A DNA stretch of 64,000 bases from Pseudomonas sp. ACM7 (GTDB lineage: Bacteria > Pseudomonadota > Gammaproteobacteria > Pseudomonadales > Pseudomonadaceae): positions 5,515,768-5,579,767 of the forward strand of contig NZ_CP024866.1 of NCBI RefSeq assembly GCF_004136015.1. The letters run 5' to 3'. Positions within the stretch are counted from its first letter, which is position 1. Each line of letters opens with the position of its first letter. Positions 20,940 to 32,000 of the stretch are shown here, one piece after another. The position numbers and the translations under genes are program-made. The notes under the pieces are model-generated. The model ran no database searches and had not been told where the DNA came from. It was given only the letters and a program-made list of their open reading frames with translations.

Positions 20940-21004
20940 AATTGCGGTGGTAAAAATGGCCGGCATGCTTTGGCGCGCCAGTGATTCCCAGTAAATCCTC
21001 TTGT

Positions 21005-21320
21005 TCAGGAAAAGCGGTATGTCAGGAGGTTGCTCGAGTGACCGCTTTTAGACTGTGGATTCAACCGGTCAGTGGGGGAGGGGAAAGTGGCCAGGCGCAA
21101 CGTGCCGCTGCCGGATTGATAAGCCATGGCCTGCAATGTGGCGCTGCGGATGCGTCCGAGCGCTTCGCTCATTTCCCGCTGATAAAGACGACCGACATCG
21201 GTCAGTTGCACTTGCCGGCCTTCACGGCGGAATAGCGTCAGGCCCAGTTGCTGTTCCAGCGCCTGGACTTGCCGGCTCACGGCGCTTTGGGTCAGTGACA
21301 GTTCCATCGCGGCCCGCCCA
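21005..21320 (-). pseudogene. LysR-family regulator, N-terminal fragment
   Basis: The minus strand reads SLGRAAMELSLTQSAVSRQ, QQLGLTLFRREGRQVQLTD and the linker helix, the winged helix-turn-helix of a LysR regulator, to about GSGTLRLATFPS. From about 21065 the reading is unrelated and stops. The first 20 or so residues are also missing: similarity ends abruptly near 21320, where another gene fragment begins on the plus strand. Both ends are therefore lost. Confidence 0.75.
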
Positions 21321-21342
21321 AGGCTTGCTCAAAGTCAACTAA

Positions 21343-22722
21343 GTGACGTTGCGCGGTGATCTGGATCGGCAGATCGACGAGCGCGTCTGGCAAAGCTTCG
21401 GCACCGCCATGCACTGCAACGGTAACGGCGCTTGCTACAACGACGACCCCAACGATGCGATGTGCCCGTCGTGGAAAGCCACCCGTGAACGCCAGCATTC
21501 GCCGAAGGGCAGGGCGTCGTTGATTCGCGAATGGTTGCGTCTGCAAGGCGCGGCCAATATCGATGTGTTGCAAGCGGCCCGGGGCAAGTTGTCGTGGTTG
21601 AGCGGATTGCCGACGCGGTTGCGCAATAACCTGGCGCGCTCGAGCGGTGAGGCGGATTTCTCCCATGAGGTCTACGATGCGATGGCGGGCTGCCTGGCCT
21701 GTAAATCCTGTGCGGGACAATGCCCGGTCAAGGTCAACGTCCCGGAATTCCGATCTCGTTTTCTCGAGCTGTACCACGGTCGCTATCAACGCCCGCTCCG
21801 TGACTATTTGATCGGCTTGCTGGAGTTCACCATTCCTTACATGGCCTACGCGCCGGGCCTGTACAACGCGGTGATGGGCTCGAAATGGGTGAGCCGCCTG
21901 CTGGAGCAACAGGTCGGCATGCTCGACAGTCCGCTGATCCACCGCCATGACTTGCAGGCCACGTTGACCCGCTGCAAGGTCGCTGTCGCCAGCGTGCCAG
22001 CCCTGCGCGAACTGACCGCTGCACAACGTGAGCGGAGCGTGGTGTTGGTGCAGGACGCCTTCACCCGTTACTTCGAAACGCCGTTGCTGGCGAGCTTTAT
22101 CCAGTTGGCGCATCAGTTGGGCTACCGGGTGTTTCTGGCGCCCTATAGTGCCAACGGCAAGCCTTTGCACGTGCAGGGCTTCCTCGGCGCTTTCGCCAAG
22201 GCGGCGATCCGCAACGGCAATCAGCTCAAGGCGCTCGCCGCCTGTGGAGTGCCGCTGGTGGGCCTGGACCCGGCGATGACGCTGGTCTACCGCCAGGAAT
22301 ATCAGAAAGTACCAGGGCTCAACGATTGCCCGAAGGTCCTGCTACCTCAGGAATGGCTCTTCGATGCGTTGCCTGAAAACCCGCACACCGCGACCGAGAC
22401 ATTCCGTTTGTTGGCGCACTGCACCGAGAAGACCAATGTCCCAGCCAGTACTGCGCAATGGGAAACCATGTTTGCCCGGCTTGGGCTCAAGCTGGTGACG
22501 GAGGCGACCGGCTGCTGCGGCATGTCTGGCACCTACGGCCACGAAGCCCGAAACCAGGACACCTCGCGGACCATTTTCGAGCAGTCATGGGCCGGCAAGC
22601 TGGATAAACAGGGTGAGGCGCTGGCCACGGGCTACTCCTGTCGGAGTCAAGTGAAGCGCTTGGCCGACAGGCAGCTGCGTCATCCGTTGGAAGTGGTGTT
22701 GGAGCATGTGCGCGCGAAGTAG
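21343..22722 (+). pseudogene. ydiJ: C-terminal half of a YdiJ-like FAD/Fe-S oxidoreductase
   Basis: Reads as the distal part of a roughly 1000-residue D-2-hydroxyacid (2-hydroxyglutarate-type) dehydrogenase. It includes CNGNGACYNDDPNDAMCPSW, the iron-sulphur motif CLACKSCAGQCPVKVNVPEF and the CCG-type motif ATGCCGMSG with YSCRSQ near the end. The entire FAD-binding half is absent. The in-frame codon before the GTG at 21343 is TAA, and the lysR fragment lies immediately to the left. The remaining 459 codons are undamaged, so the deletion may be recent, but without the FAD domain catalysis is not expected. The stretch 22725-22908 after it shows nothing recognisable. Confidence 0.82.
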
Positions 22723-22908
22723 CTTCACTCGCACTTATGAAGCACCACGCTGAATTTTAAGTTATCCGCCTGCAATTGCTCTGCATTAACCAGGTCTTCG
22801 ATTCTTAACCCGGATTCAACTTTTTCGATCAGCTGCATGATGCGATTTTCATGGTGGCGACAGGCCTGAAGTTGCACCGTTACTGGAGTTCTTATTGTCA
22901 GGGATGAG

Positions 22909-23208
22909 CGCTGAAATCGAAGTGCACACCGAGCAAGCAACGGCGAGTTCGGCGCTGGGAGCATGAAACCGTATTGGAGGAAATGCAGAACAGGCTGAGC
23001 AACGCGCCGTGGATGATGCGGATCCGAAAACGGACTGTTGAGCATCCTTTCGGGACGCTCATGCAATGGAAGGGTGCGACGCACTTCCTGACCCGAAAGC
23101 TTAACGGGGGTAAGCGCCGAGATGAGCTTGAATGTGCTCGCCTACAACTTGAAACGGGTCATGAAAATCATCGGCGCTAACGGTTTGATGAAGGCGCTGT
23201 CGGCGTAA
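22909..23208 (+). pseudogene. IS1182-like transposase, C-terminal remnant
   Basis: Plus strand reads RRVRRWEHETVLEEMQNRL, then RKRTVEHPFGTLMQWKGATH and FLTRKLNG, the C-terminal catalytic part of an IS1182-type DDE transposase. At about 23105-23109 an extra G in a run of five shifts the frame; the neighbouring frame continues with EMSLNVLAYNLKRVMKIIG to a stop. No upstream transposase or terminal repeat is recognisable. Confidence 0.75.
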
Positions 23209-23585
23209 AGAAGGCTGGTTTTGGCCCATCCAGAGGCTGTAAAACAGCGTTGACGTGCTCCAGGTTGCTACCGATGCAACCCATGGTATTGATCGTGCGA
23301 TCGCTCAGCCAACGAACGTCGATGCCCCAAGAAAATGAGGCCCATGATCGTTTTTACACACTCTGGGCCGATAGCTGCCGCTCAATTCCGATTGTCCAGG
23401 GAGGAATATTCTGTTCGAGCTTTGACTTTCGGAATCATTGGCACTGAGGAGAGTCAACCGACAAATACTGCATCGGACACGTGCCATGCCTATTCTCGCT
23501 AACACATTTAGCTATCCGCGTAACCTTCGCTTGGTGCTGCCAACAGCTCATTCCTGCATGCGTTGGCTAACGGTGAGTGGACGGC
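23209..23585. other. gap upstream of cioA
   Basis: About 375 bases without a supportable gene. The left part follows the IS remnant and may be its non-coding end; the right part should contain the cioAB promoter. No ANR/FNR box (TTGAT-N4-ATCAA) was found here by eye. Confidence 0.4.
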
Positions 23586-24962
23586 ATGGACGCAATTGAT
23601 TCGGCGCTGATGGCCGCGCGGGCCCAATTCGCGATCACCATCAGCTTTCATATCGTGTTGGCGGCCTTCACCATTGGTTTGGCCAACTTTCTGATGGTAC
23701 TCGAAGCGCTTTGGCTGTGGCGTGGGCGAAAGGTCTATCTGGACGTCTACCTTTACTGGCTGAAGGTGTTTGCCCTCAACGTGGCGGTGGGCACTGCCTC
23801 GGGTCTTATATTGGAGTACCAATTCGGGCTCAATTGGTCGCGGCTTTCGACTCAGGCAGGAGATATCCTCGGCCCATTGATGTTCTACGAAGTGCTTGCC
23901 GCTTTTTTTCTGGAGGCTGGCTTCCTTGGCATCATGTTATTTGGATTGAAGAAGGTAGGCCGTCGTCTGCATTTCTTCGCCACCTGTGCCGTAGCGCTTG
24001 GATCGTTAATCAGCGCATTCTGGATCCTGTCGGCCAATTCCTGGATGCAAACACCCGCCGGTTACTCCATTGGCACAGATGGACGGTTCATTGCCGAGGA
24101 TTGGTGGGCGATCATCTTCAATCCGTCGTTCCCTTATCGGCTTGTGCATATGACGTTGGCCGCGTTGCTCGGCACCGCCACGCTGGTGGCCGGTATCAGC
24201 GCTTGGCAGCTGTTGCGTGTGCCTGAGAATCTGCGAGCACGGCTTGCATACTCCATGGTGCTGTGGGCGATTGTCTTGATCACACCTGTGCAAATGGTGG
24301 TGGGAGACCTTCATGGTCAACACAGCCTCAAAGTTCAGCCGCAGAAGGTCGCCGCCATCGAAGGCTCCTGGACTCGCCCGGCTGATGGTGCGGGCGAACC
24401 ATTACGCTTGTTCGCTCTTCCCGACATGAATGAGCGACGCAACCATTGGGAAGTGGCGATTCCGCGCATAGCTTCGCTGTACCTGCGGCATGACCTGAGT
24501 GGCACCATCGCTGCACTGGACGAGTTCCCGCCTCAGGACATACCACCTGTTCCAGTGGTGTTCTTCGCTTTTCGTTTCATGGTCGGTCTGGGTCTGTTGA
24601 TGCTGGGGCAGGGCCTGACCGGTTTGGTATTGCGATGGCGACAACGGTTGTACACGGCGCCTTGGATGCTCCGAGGGTGTGTGCTGATGGCCCCGGCTGG
24701 ATTTTTGGCGATGCTGAGTGGCTGGGTAGTGACCGAGGTTGGCCGCCAACCCTTCACCGTCTATGGTCTGCTGCGCACGGCTGACAGTCTGTCATCGGTT
24801 TCTCGGCAGCAGGTGATTAGTTCAACATGGTTCATCTTGTCGTTTTACCTGCTGATATTCGGTGTTGGGCTCTGGGTGCTGCTGCGAATTCTGCGCGAGC
24901 CACCTCACAAGGACGAGGCCGGGCCGCAGCCAACCTTGGCCGACGAGACGGGTGAGTCCTGA
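23586..24962 (+). CDS. cioA: cyanide-insensitive terminal quinol oxidase, subunit I
   Basis: 458 residues. Cytochrome bd subunit I with the N-terminal haem-ligand helix (ITISFHIVLAAFTIGLANF), the quinol-site segment VQPQKVAAIEG, and the conserved GRQPFTVYG-type ending (EVGRQPFTVYGLLRT). The Q-loop is short, as in the CIO subgroup rather than E. coli CydA. It oxidises ubiquinol with oxygen at the inner membrane. I use ATG 23586; an in-frame GTG at 23577 is an alternative. cioB follows after 12 bases. CIO-type oxidases tolerate cyanide and are less dependent on copper than haem-copper oxidases. Confidence 0.93.
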   Translation: MDAIDSALMAARAQFAITISFHIVLAAFTIGLANFLMVLEALWLWRGRKVYLDVYLYWLKVFALNVAVGTASGLILEYQFGLNWSRLSTQAGDILGPLMFYEVLAAFFLEAGFLGIMLFGLKKVGRRLHFFATCAVALGSLISAFWILSANSWMQTPAGYSIGTDGRFIAEDWWAIIFNPSFPYRLVHMTLAALLGTATLVAGISAWQLLRVPENLRARLAYSMVLWAIVLITPVQMVVGDLHGQHSLKVQPQKVAAIEGSWTRPADGAGEPLRLFALPDMNERRNHWEVAIPRIASLYLRHDLSGTIAALDEFPPQDIPPVPVVFFAFRFMVGLGLLMLGQGLTGLVLRWRQRLYTAPWMLRGCVLMAPAGFLAMLSGWVVTEVGRQPFTVYGLLRTADSLSSVSRQQVISSTWFILSFYLLIFGVGLWVLLRILREPPHKDEAGPQPTLADETGES

Positions 24963-24974
24963 GGGCATGAATCC

Positions 24975-25976
24975 ATGTTAGACAACGACTGGATAACACT
25001 ACTATCCGCTGCAGCCCTGGCGTTTTCGGTGTTGAACTATGTGCTGTTGGACGGCACTGATCTTGGCGTCGGCGTACTGCTGGGCCTTACCCGATGTAGT
25101 AAACATCGCCGTGTCATGGCAGTGACAATCCTGCCGATTTGGGATGCTAATGAAACTTGGCTCGTGCTAGGAGGCGGCGGCCTGCTGGCGTTATTTCCGC
25201 TGGCCTATGCCATCCTGCTGCCGGCGCTTTATCTGCCGTTTATTATGATGTTTTTGGCATTGATTCTTCGAGCGGTAGCGCTGGAATTTCGTGACTACGC
25301 GCCCAGTGACGGGATCAAGCGCGCCGTCGACGGCTTGCTGTTGGGCGGTTCACTGCTCGCCGGTGGATGCCAGGGGCTGGTCTTGGGTTCGCTTGTTCAA
25401 GGCATATCTAATGATGGTAGGCAGTACAGTGGTAACGGCTGGGAGTGGCTGGGTATGTTTCCGCTGTACTGTGGCGCAGTGCTCGTGGTGGGCTACACGT
25501 GGCTGGGCGCCTGCTGGCTTTATTGGCGTACTGAAGAAGAACTTCAGCAACGATCAGGTCGTCAGGCGAGGGCGCTGGCAATCGTAACCTTAGGGCTATT
25601 GGCCGTGTTGGTTACCTGGACAACGACACTGGACACTCGATATGCACATCGGCTTTTAGATCCTCTTCTCTGGCTGCCGGCCTCAACAATGCTCATTGCA
25701 CTGTTAATCGGCTTCGTCTTGGGATTTCGAAGCCGCCGGGAATATCTGCCGCTGTTCGCTGCATTGGGAGTCTTCGTTTTGGCCTTCGCATTGGTCATCG
25801 CAGCGCTTTATCCGCTGATTATCCCGCCGAATCTGACGCTGCAAGCCGTCGCCTCCAGTCCGACCAGCCAGATTTTCATTTTGGTTGGTTTCGCCGTACT
25901 GATACCGGTGACGCTGATATACAACACCTATGGCTTTAAAGTCTTTAGCGGGAAGGTTCGTGCCGCTCGTGATTGA
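24975..25976 (+). CDS. cioB: cyanide-insensitive terminal quinol oxidase, subunit II
   Basis: 333 residues and about eight membrane helices. Subunit II signatures include YVLLDGTDLGVGVLLGL in helix 1 and PIWDANETWLVLGGGGLLALFP. It pairs with CioA. No CydX/YbgT-like small gene follows: the 100 bases after the stop have none, and the next gene is convergent. Confidence 0.92.
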   Translation: MLDNDWITLLSAAALAFSVLNYVLLDGTDLGVGVLLGLTRCSKHRRVMAVTILPIWDANETWLVLGGGGLLALFPLAYAILLPALYLPFIMMFLALILRAVALEFRDYAPSDGIKRAVDGLLLGGSLLAGGCQGLVLGSLVQGISNDGRQYSGNGWEWLGMFPLYCGAVLVVGYTWLGACWLYWRTEEELQQRSGRQARALAIVTLGLLAVLVTWTTTLDTRYAHRLLDPLLWLPASTMLIALLIGFVLGFRSRREYLPLFAALGVFVLAFALVIAALYPLIIPPNLTLQAVASSPTSQIFILVGFAVLIPVTLIYNTYGFKVFSGKVRAARD

Positions 25977-26079
25977 CTGCATCCACGCTACCGTTCAGAG
26001 AATGAGTACTTTCTCCCTCCGGCCTAATCCAAACAGGCACTCTGTGCGCTATCGCTCAGAGCCCCTGTTACAACAGTCG

Positions 26080-29000
26080 TTAAGAAGTTGATGTGACGTG
26101 CCCCTCATTAACCACCGTAGATTTCGGGAAAGTCGCCACAATACGGTGTTCGATCCCATCGTCCAGCAGTCCTAGCGTCGCATCGGTGAGTAGCGTGCCA
26201 TCCAGGCTGAGTGTGCGTGTTGCGTCTTCGTTTTGGCGCACCTCTATGTGGTAGAGGGTTGCACCGAACCAGTAATGGAGGGTGAAACCCGGCCAATCGG
26301 CTGGCAGCACCGGTTCAATGTGCAGCGAGTTGGCGCAGCGTGTCAGTCCCAGTAGTGATTCGACGATCAGGCGATACATCCAGCCAGCGGAGCCGGTGTA
26401 CCAGGTCCAGCCGCCGCGTCCAGTGTGGGGTGCAACCCCGTAGACGTCGGCGGCCATCACGTAAGGCTCAACCTTGTACGTTTCGATTTGTGCAGCGCTG
26501 CGACGGCTGACGGGATTGATCATACGCAGCAGCTCCCATGCCTTGTCGCTGTCGCCAAGACGGGCGAAGGCCATACTTGCCCAAACGGCAGCGTGAGTGT
26601 ATTGGCCTCCATTCTCGCGTACGCCGGGTACGTAGCCTTTGATGTAACCGGGATCCAGTGCACCCTTGTCGAACGGCGGATCCAGTAACAACACCACGCC
26701 GGTATCGCGCCGGACCAAGTGCAGATCCAGTGAGTCCATGGCCGTTCTGCGCCGTACCTGCGACGCGGCCCCGGAGAGCACCGACCAGCTTTGCGCTATG
26801 GAGTCGATACGACATTCCTCGTTACCCGCAGAGCCCAATACCTGGCCGTCGTCGAAGTAAGCGCGGCGGTACCAGGCGCCATCCCAAGCCTGATCTTCCA
26901 GGCTCACACGCAAAGTCGCCGCCTGCTCAGTACAACGCTGGGCGAAGACCCTGTCGCCTTCCAGCTGCGCAGTACTGGAGAATTGCAGCAGCACCTCGTA
27001 GCCGAAGAAGCCAAGCCATACGCTCTCACCAAGGCCTTGCTCTCCGACCCGATTCATTCCGTCATTCCAGTCTCCGCACCCCATCAACGGCAGCCCATGG
27101 GAACCGCGCTTGAGGCCATGCTCAATGGCGCGAACGCAATGTTGGTAGAGGCTTTCCTGGAGTTGTGAAGTGCCGGGCAGATCGTAGTAGGACTCTTCAC
27201 CAGCAGTGAGTGCGCGTCCCTCGATATAACCCACCACTTCGCTCAGTACGCTACGATCACCGGTGATGTACACGTAGCGGCTGGTTGCCAGGGGCAACCA
27301 AAGAAAGTCGTCGGAACAGCCCGTTCGCACACCCCGACTTTGCGGTGGATGCCACCAGTGTTGTACGTCGCCTTCGGGGTACTGATGCGCGGCGCAGAGC
27401 AGCAGGTGGCGGCGCGCGGCAGCCGGGTCGGCATGGATCATTGCCATGCTGTCCTGCAATTGATCACGAAAGCCAATGGCTCCGCCGGATTGGTAATAAC
27501 CACTGCGCGCGCAGAAGCGGCACGCGATGACCTGATACATCAGCCAGCCGTTGACCAGCACATCGATGGCTGGATCGGGAGTCTGAATTTGTATGGCCCC
27601 CAAGGTCGTGCGCCAATGCAGACGCACAGCGTCCAGTTCGCCCGCCGAGGCCTTGGCACCGCGGTATTTCTGCACCAGGCGGGTGGCTGATTTGGCGTCC
27701 TGTTCGGCGCCGAGGCGGAACACCACGTCCTGGCTTTCGCCGTCCGCCAGATCCAGTGCGACCTGCATCGCTGCGCAGGGATCGAAGCCACCACCGCAGC
27801 GTCCAGACAGCCGAGCACGAGTCAGGGCTGCCGGCGCTTGCAGGTTCCCATTGCGGCCAAGAAATTCGGCACGGTCACCGCTAAAACTGCGCCCCGTCGA
27901 ATCCGTGTCGAGAAAGGCGACGCGCCCGGAGAACTCGATCGAAAAGGCGTTGCGCGCGAACAGCGCGCCACTGAATGGGTCCACCTCCGTGACCACATGC
28001 ATGGCCGACTTGCCGCGCAAATCCCCCAGTACCCACTCCACGTAGCACGTTGCCGACAAACGCCGCGGCCGGCCGCTGGTATTGCGAATTTTCAGGCGCG
28101 AGAATTTGATCGGTGCATCCAGCGCCACATAGACCCACAACTCGGTATGGATGCCGTCCTCTTCATACTCGAATACGCTGTAGCCGAAACCGTGGCGAGT
28201 ACGGTAAAGGCCACTACCTGGGCAGGGTTGTGGGGTTGGCGACCAGAAGTGGCCGGTATCTTCGTCGCGCAGGTACAACGCCTCACCGCTGGGGTCAGAG
28301 ATCGGGTCGCTATGCCAAGGGGTGAGACGATATTCGTGAGCATTCTCGCTCCAGGTGTAAGCACCGCCACTTTCGGAAATCACCGTGCCGAATTGCGCAT
28401 TGGCCAGCACATTGACCCAAGGCGCTGGTGTGGGTTGGCCTGGGCGCAGGATCACTACATATTCGTTACCGTCCGGGCTGAAGCCACCGTAGGGATTGTT
28501 CAATATCAAGGCAGCGTCGGTTTGTGTGGCACCGGCCACAGGTGGTTGCTCCACTCGCACAAGACTCGGTTCGAGCCTGGGGAGCAGAGGGTCCGCGCGG
28601 CGCCGATGGACCTGATCGGCCAGGCTGCCGTGGCTGTCATTGAGTACCAGGCGGGCCACCGATAGCATCAGTGTCCGGTCCTCGCCCGACAACTGTTGTG
28701 CCTGCCGCACAAAAATCCCGCCAGGACGGTCGACCAGGCTCGCTTCACTGCCCGAGGTCACCAGTCCCATAATCAGGTCATGCAGTTGCTGGCGATAGCC
28801 GGCCTGATCCTCGTTCCAGATCACCAGATCTACCGACAGGCCCTTCTGACGCCAATAGGCATGAGCTTTGACCATCTGCTGCACAAACTCGATGTTAGCC
28901 AGATCGTTGATCTGCAGCAGCACGATGGGCAAGTCGCCCGATATCGCCTGGCCCCAGAGGCTGGACTGGTTACGCCGGTTGGCCACCAGCACGCTGCTCT

Positions 29001-32000
29001 CGGCCCGTAATGCAGCGCTGGCGTAGATGATCGACGCGGCCATCTGCTCGAACAGACGTGCGTCGCTCAGTGAAGCGTTGAGCTGGCGCAGCAGCACCTG
29101 GCTATGGGTCCAGGCCAAGTCAAAGACGCGATCGGCCAGATGACGGTCGCGGTACTTGTTGATCAGGTGCAGGCAGTTGTCACGGCTGTCGGCAAGGCCG
29201 GTCACCAAGTCGATGGTCGCCGTCTGACCGGGGGCCAGGGTGATGCGACAACGTATCGATACAATCGGATCAAGTACCGGGCCGGCGGTTCCTGATAATT
29301 GTTCGACCTCATCGTCCATTGCCGCCGGGGCCACGACACTGCGCCCACGACCGATAAAGCGCGCACGGTCGGTCTCGTAGGAGATCGCATCGACATCTAC
29401 ACCGTGCGCTGCCAGCAAATGACACATCCAGGGCACTGTTTCCTGGCTGGAGCGCGGCCGACGGGTGCAGATGATTGCCTGCAGCGGGCGCAACAGCTCG
29501 GTCTGCACGAACAGATTGCTGAAGGCCGGGTGCATCGCATCGCTGATGGCCGAAGCCAGCACTACCTCGGTGTAGCTGGTGAGTTCAATACTGCGGCGCG
29601 TTCGCGCGCGGTTGGTGATGTGCAAGCGGCGCAACTCGATGTCGTCTTCCGGTGATACGACGATTTCGGTATGGGTGTCGAAGTCTTGCTCACGTACACG
29701 GAATTCGGCACGGGCATCAGTGAAGATGGCTTCGTAGCTTTCCGGATGGCGCAATGTCGGTTGGTGCGCGGCGGACCAGAAAGTGCCGCTTGCAACATCG
29801 CGCAGGTAGCAGAACATACCCCAGTTGTCGCAGGTGAAGTCTTCATGCCAGCGGGTAACAGCAATTTCGTTGCTGCGGCTGTAACCTGCGCCTGCACTGC
29901 TGACCATCACATGGTAGCGGCCGTTGGAGAGCAACTGCACCGCAGGGCGTTTGCGGTCAGGGTCGGCAAAGACCCGCAGCTTGGTTTCACGTACTCGTGA
30001 TGCATGGTCCACAACCGGCGCGTTCGAGGCATGCAGGTACTGTGCGGCGGTCTTCGGCACACGCTCCTGCAACAGCAGGGCGGTCGCCTGGAATTGCGGG
30101 TCGGATTCGAAACGTCGCTGCATTGGCCGGTCGAGTAGCAGGCAAGTCAGCGCCAGCAGGCTCATGCCCTGATGGTGTGCCATGAAGGAATAGACGACTG
30201 CGCAACGCTGTCCGCGTTGCAAGCGCGCCTCTGTAAAGTCCACGGCTTCATACAGACCGTAGCGCCCGGCCAGGCCCAGCGCGGCAAGTCGCTGCAGGTT
30301 CCGGCACGAGGCCTCGGGGGCCACCATCAGCGCCAGGGCGCTGGCATAGGGGGCGACAACGGTGTCTTCGCCAAGGCCTCGCTTGAGACCCAGGCCTGGT
30401 ACACCGAATGCGCGATATTGGTAGTTGAAATGAGCATCCTGAATGTTGTAACCCGACTCGGAAACCCCCCAGGGAATGCCCAAGTGATTGCCGTACTCTA
30501 TCTGCAAGGCGACCGCTGCGCGGCAGGTCTGGTCGAGCAGGGTACCTTCATAGTTGGGCATTACCAGCATGGGCATCAGGTACTCGAACATCGAGCCTGT
30601 CCATGACAGCAGCACGGGTATGCCGCCGCTGCTGGTGAGCAGCCTTCCAAGGCTAAACCAGCCTTCTTGAGGTAACTGGCCTTGAGCGATAACCACATAG
30701 TTGGTCAGTCGCGCCTCCGAGGCCAGCAAGTCGTAATAACCCGTATCCAGCTTGTGCTCGCTGGCGTTATAGCCAATGGCGAAAAGATCGCGCTGGGAAT
30801 CATAGAGAAAGGTGAAGTCCATGTTCGCCATGGTGTCGACCAGATTGGCCAGGCGGGTGACCGAGGCAATGCGCTGTACAGCCAGGCGCTGCACGGACGT
30901 CACTTGAGCCTGCTGAGCCGGCAACCAGCGAGCGACATCGAGTTGCGCCAACTGGCGCCAGCTGAGTGCCAACGGCTCGGCCTTGTCAATGGCGGGCGGC
31001 AGCCTGAAGCTCAGCAGTTCGGCCTGCAGATCCTGACATTGTGCACGCAGCGCCTCGAGCCAGAAGGCGGCCTCGCCGATCGTCGCCAAGTCGCTGAGGG
31101 CAGTGGGTGCACTCATGCGCTCCAGCAAGGTCAGGAGGGTCTCGGAGGCGTCGTCAGGGCTCGAAACAACCCGGGCCTGCGCCACGAGCGCTTCGTCTTG
31201 CAGGGTTCGTACGTCGTGGTCGTCCAGCCCCGCGGCGAGGAGGGTGTCTTGCAGCACATCCAGGGTGTCGATAAGTCCGTTGACCACCCGTAGATCAAAC
31301 AGGGGCGCATCAATCAGGTCCAACAGCCCAGGGCGCAAGGTCAGTAGCAGTCCTGCCAGATTCCCGCTATCTACCGTCGATACGTAGAGCGGTGGCAAGG
31401 GCTTGAGCGTCAAGGTGTCATACCAGTTGTAGAAGTGCCGACGGTAGCTCTCCAGGCCGGCCATGCTGGACAAGGACTGATCGAGGCGCTCGAGCAACCG
31501 TCCACTACTCAGGTAGCCAAAGTCGTGCGCGGCCAGGTGGGACAGCAGCGCCATACCCATATTGGTCGGCGATGTACGGTGTGCAATGGCTGGGTGGGGC
31601 TGCTCCTGGATGTTGTCAGGGGGTAACCAATTGTCGGCCGGACCGACGTATTGATCGAAGAATGCCCAGGTTTTTCGCGCCAGACATCGCAGGAAGCGCA
31701 GCTCCTGCGCTGAAGGATTGAATTTCGCCCGGGGGGAAGGCCGGCTGAGCCACCAAGCGACGGCCGGGCTCGTCAGCCACAGCACCAAAAATGGTCCGGC
31801 CAAGGCGAGCACATTCGGAGTGGGTAGTAACAGTACAAAAAGGACCGTCGTCAGCAATGGGGCTATCCACATTGTGCGGTACAGCTCAGATAGCTTGTTG
31901 CTGTCGCTGCGTTCCACTTCCCGTGAAGGGTTCCACTGCAACAGACGACGCTTGCTGATCAGCATGCGCCACAGCGTACGGCCGATTGCATCCAGGCTGT

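Noticed and set aside
21292..22170. Long minus-strand open frame of about 290 codons
   Set aside because: It lies opposite the well-matched YdiJ-like reading and its composition (Arg/Gln/His-rich) is that of an antisense shadow.
22725..23084. Minus-strand open frame opposite the IS1182-like remnant
   Set aside because: Most of it is antisense to transposase sequence; its end shows no recognisable family.
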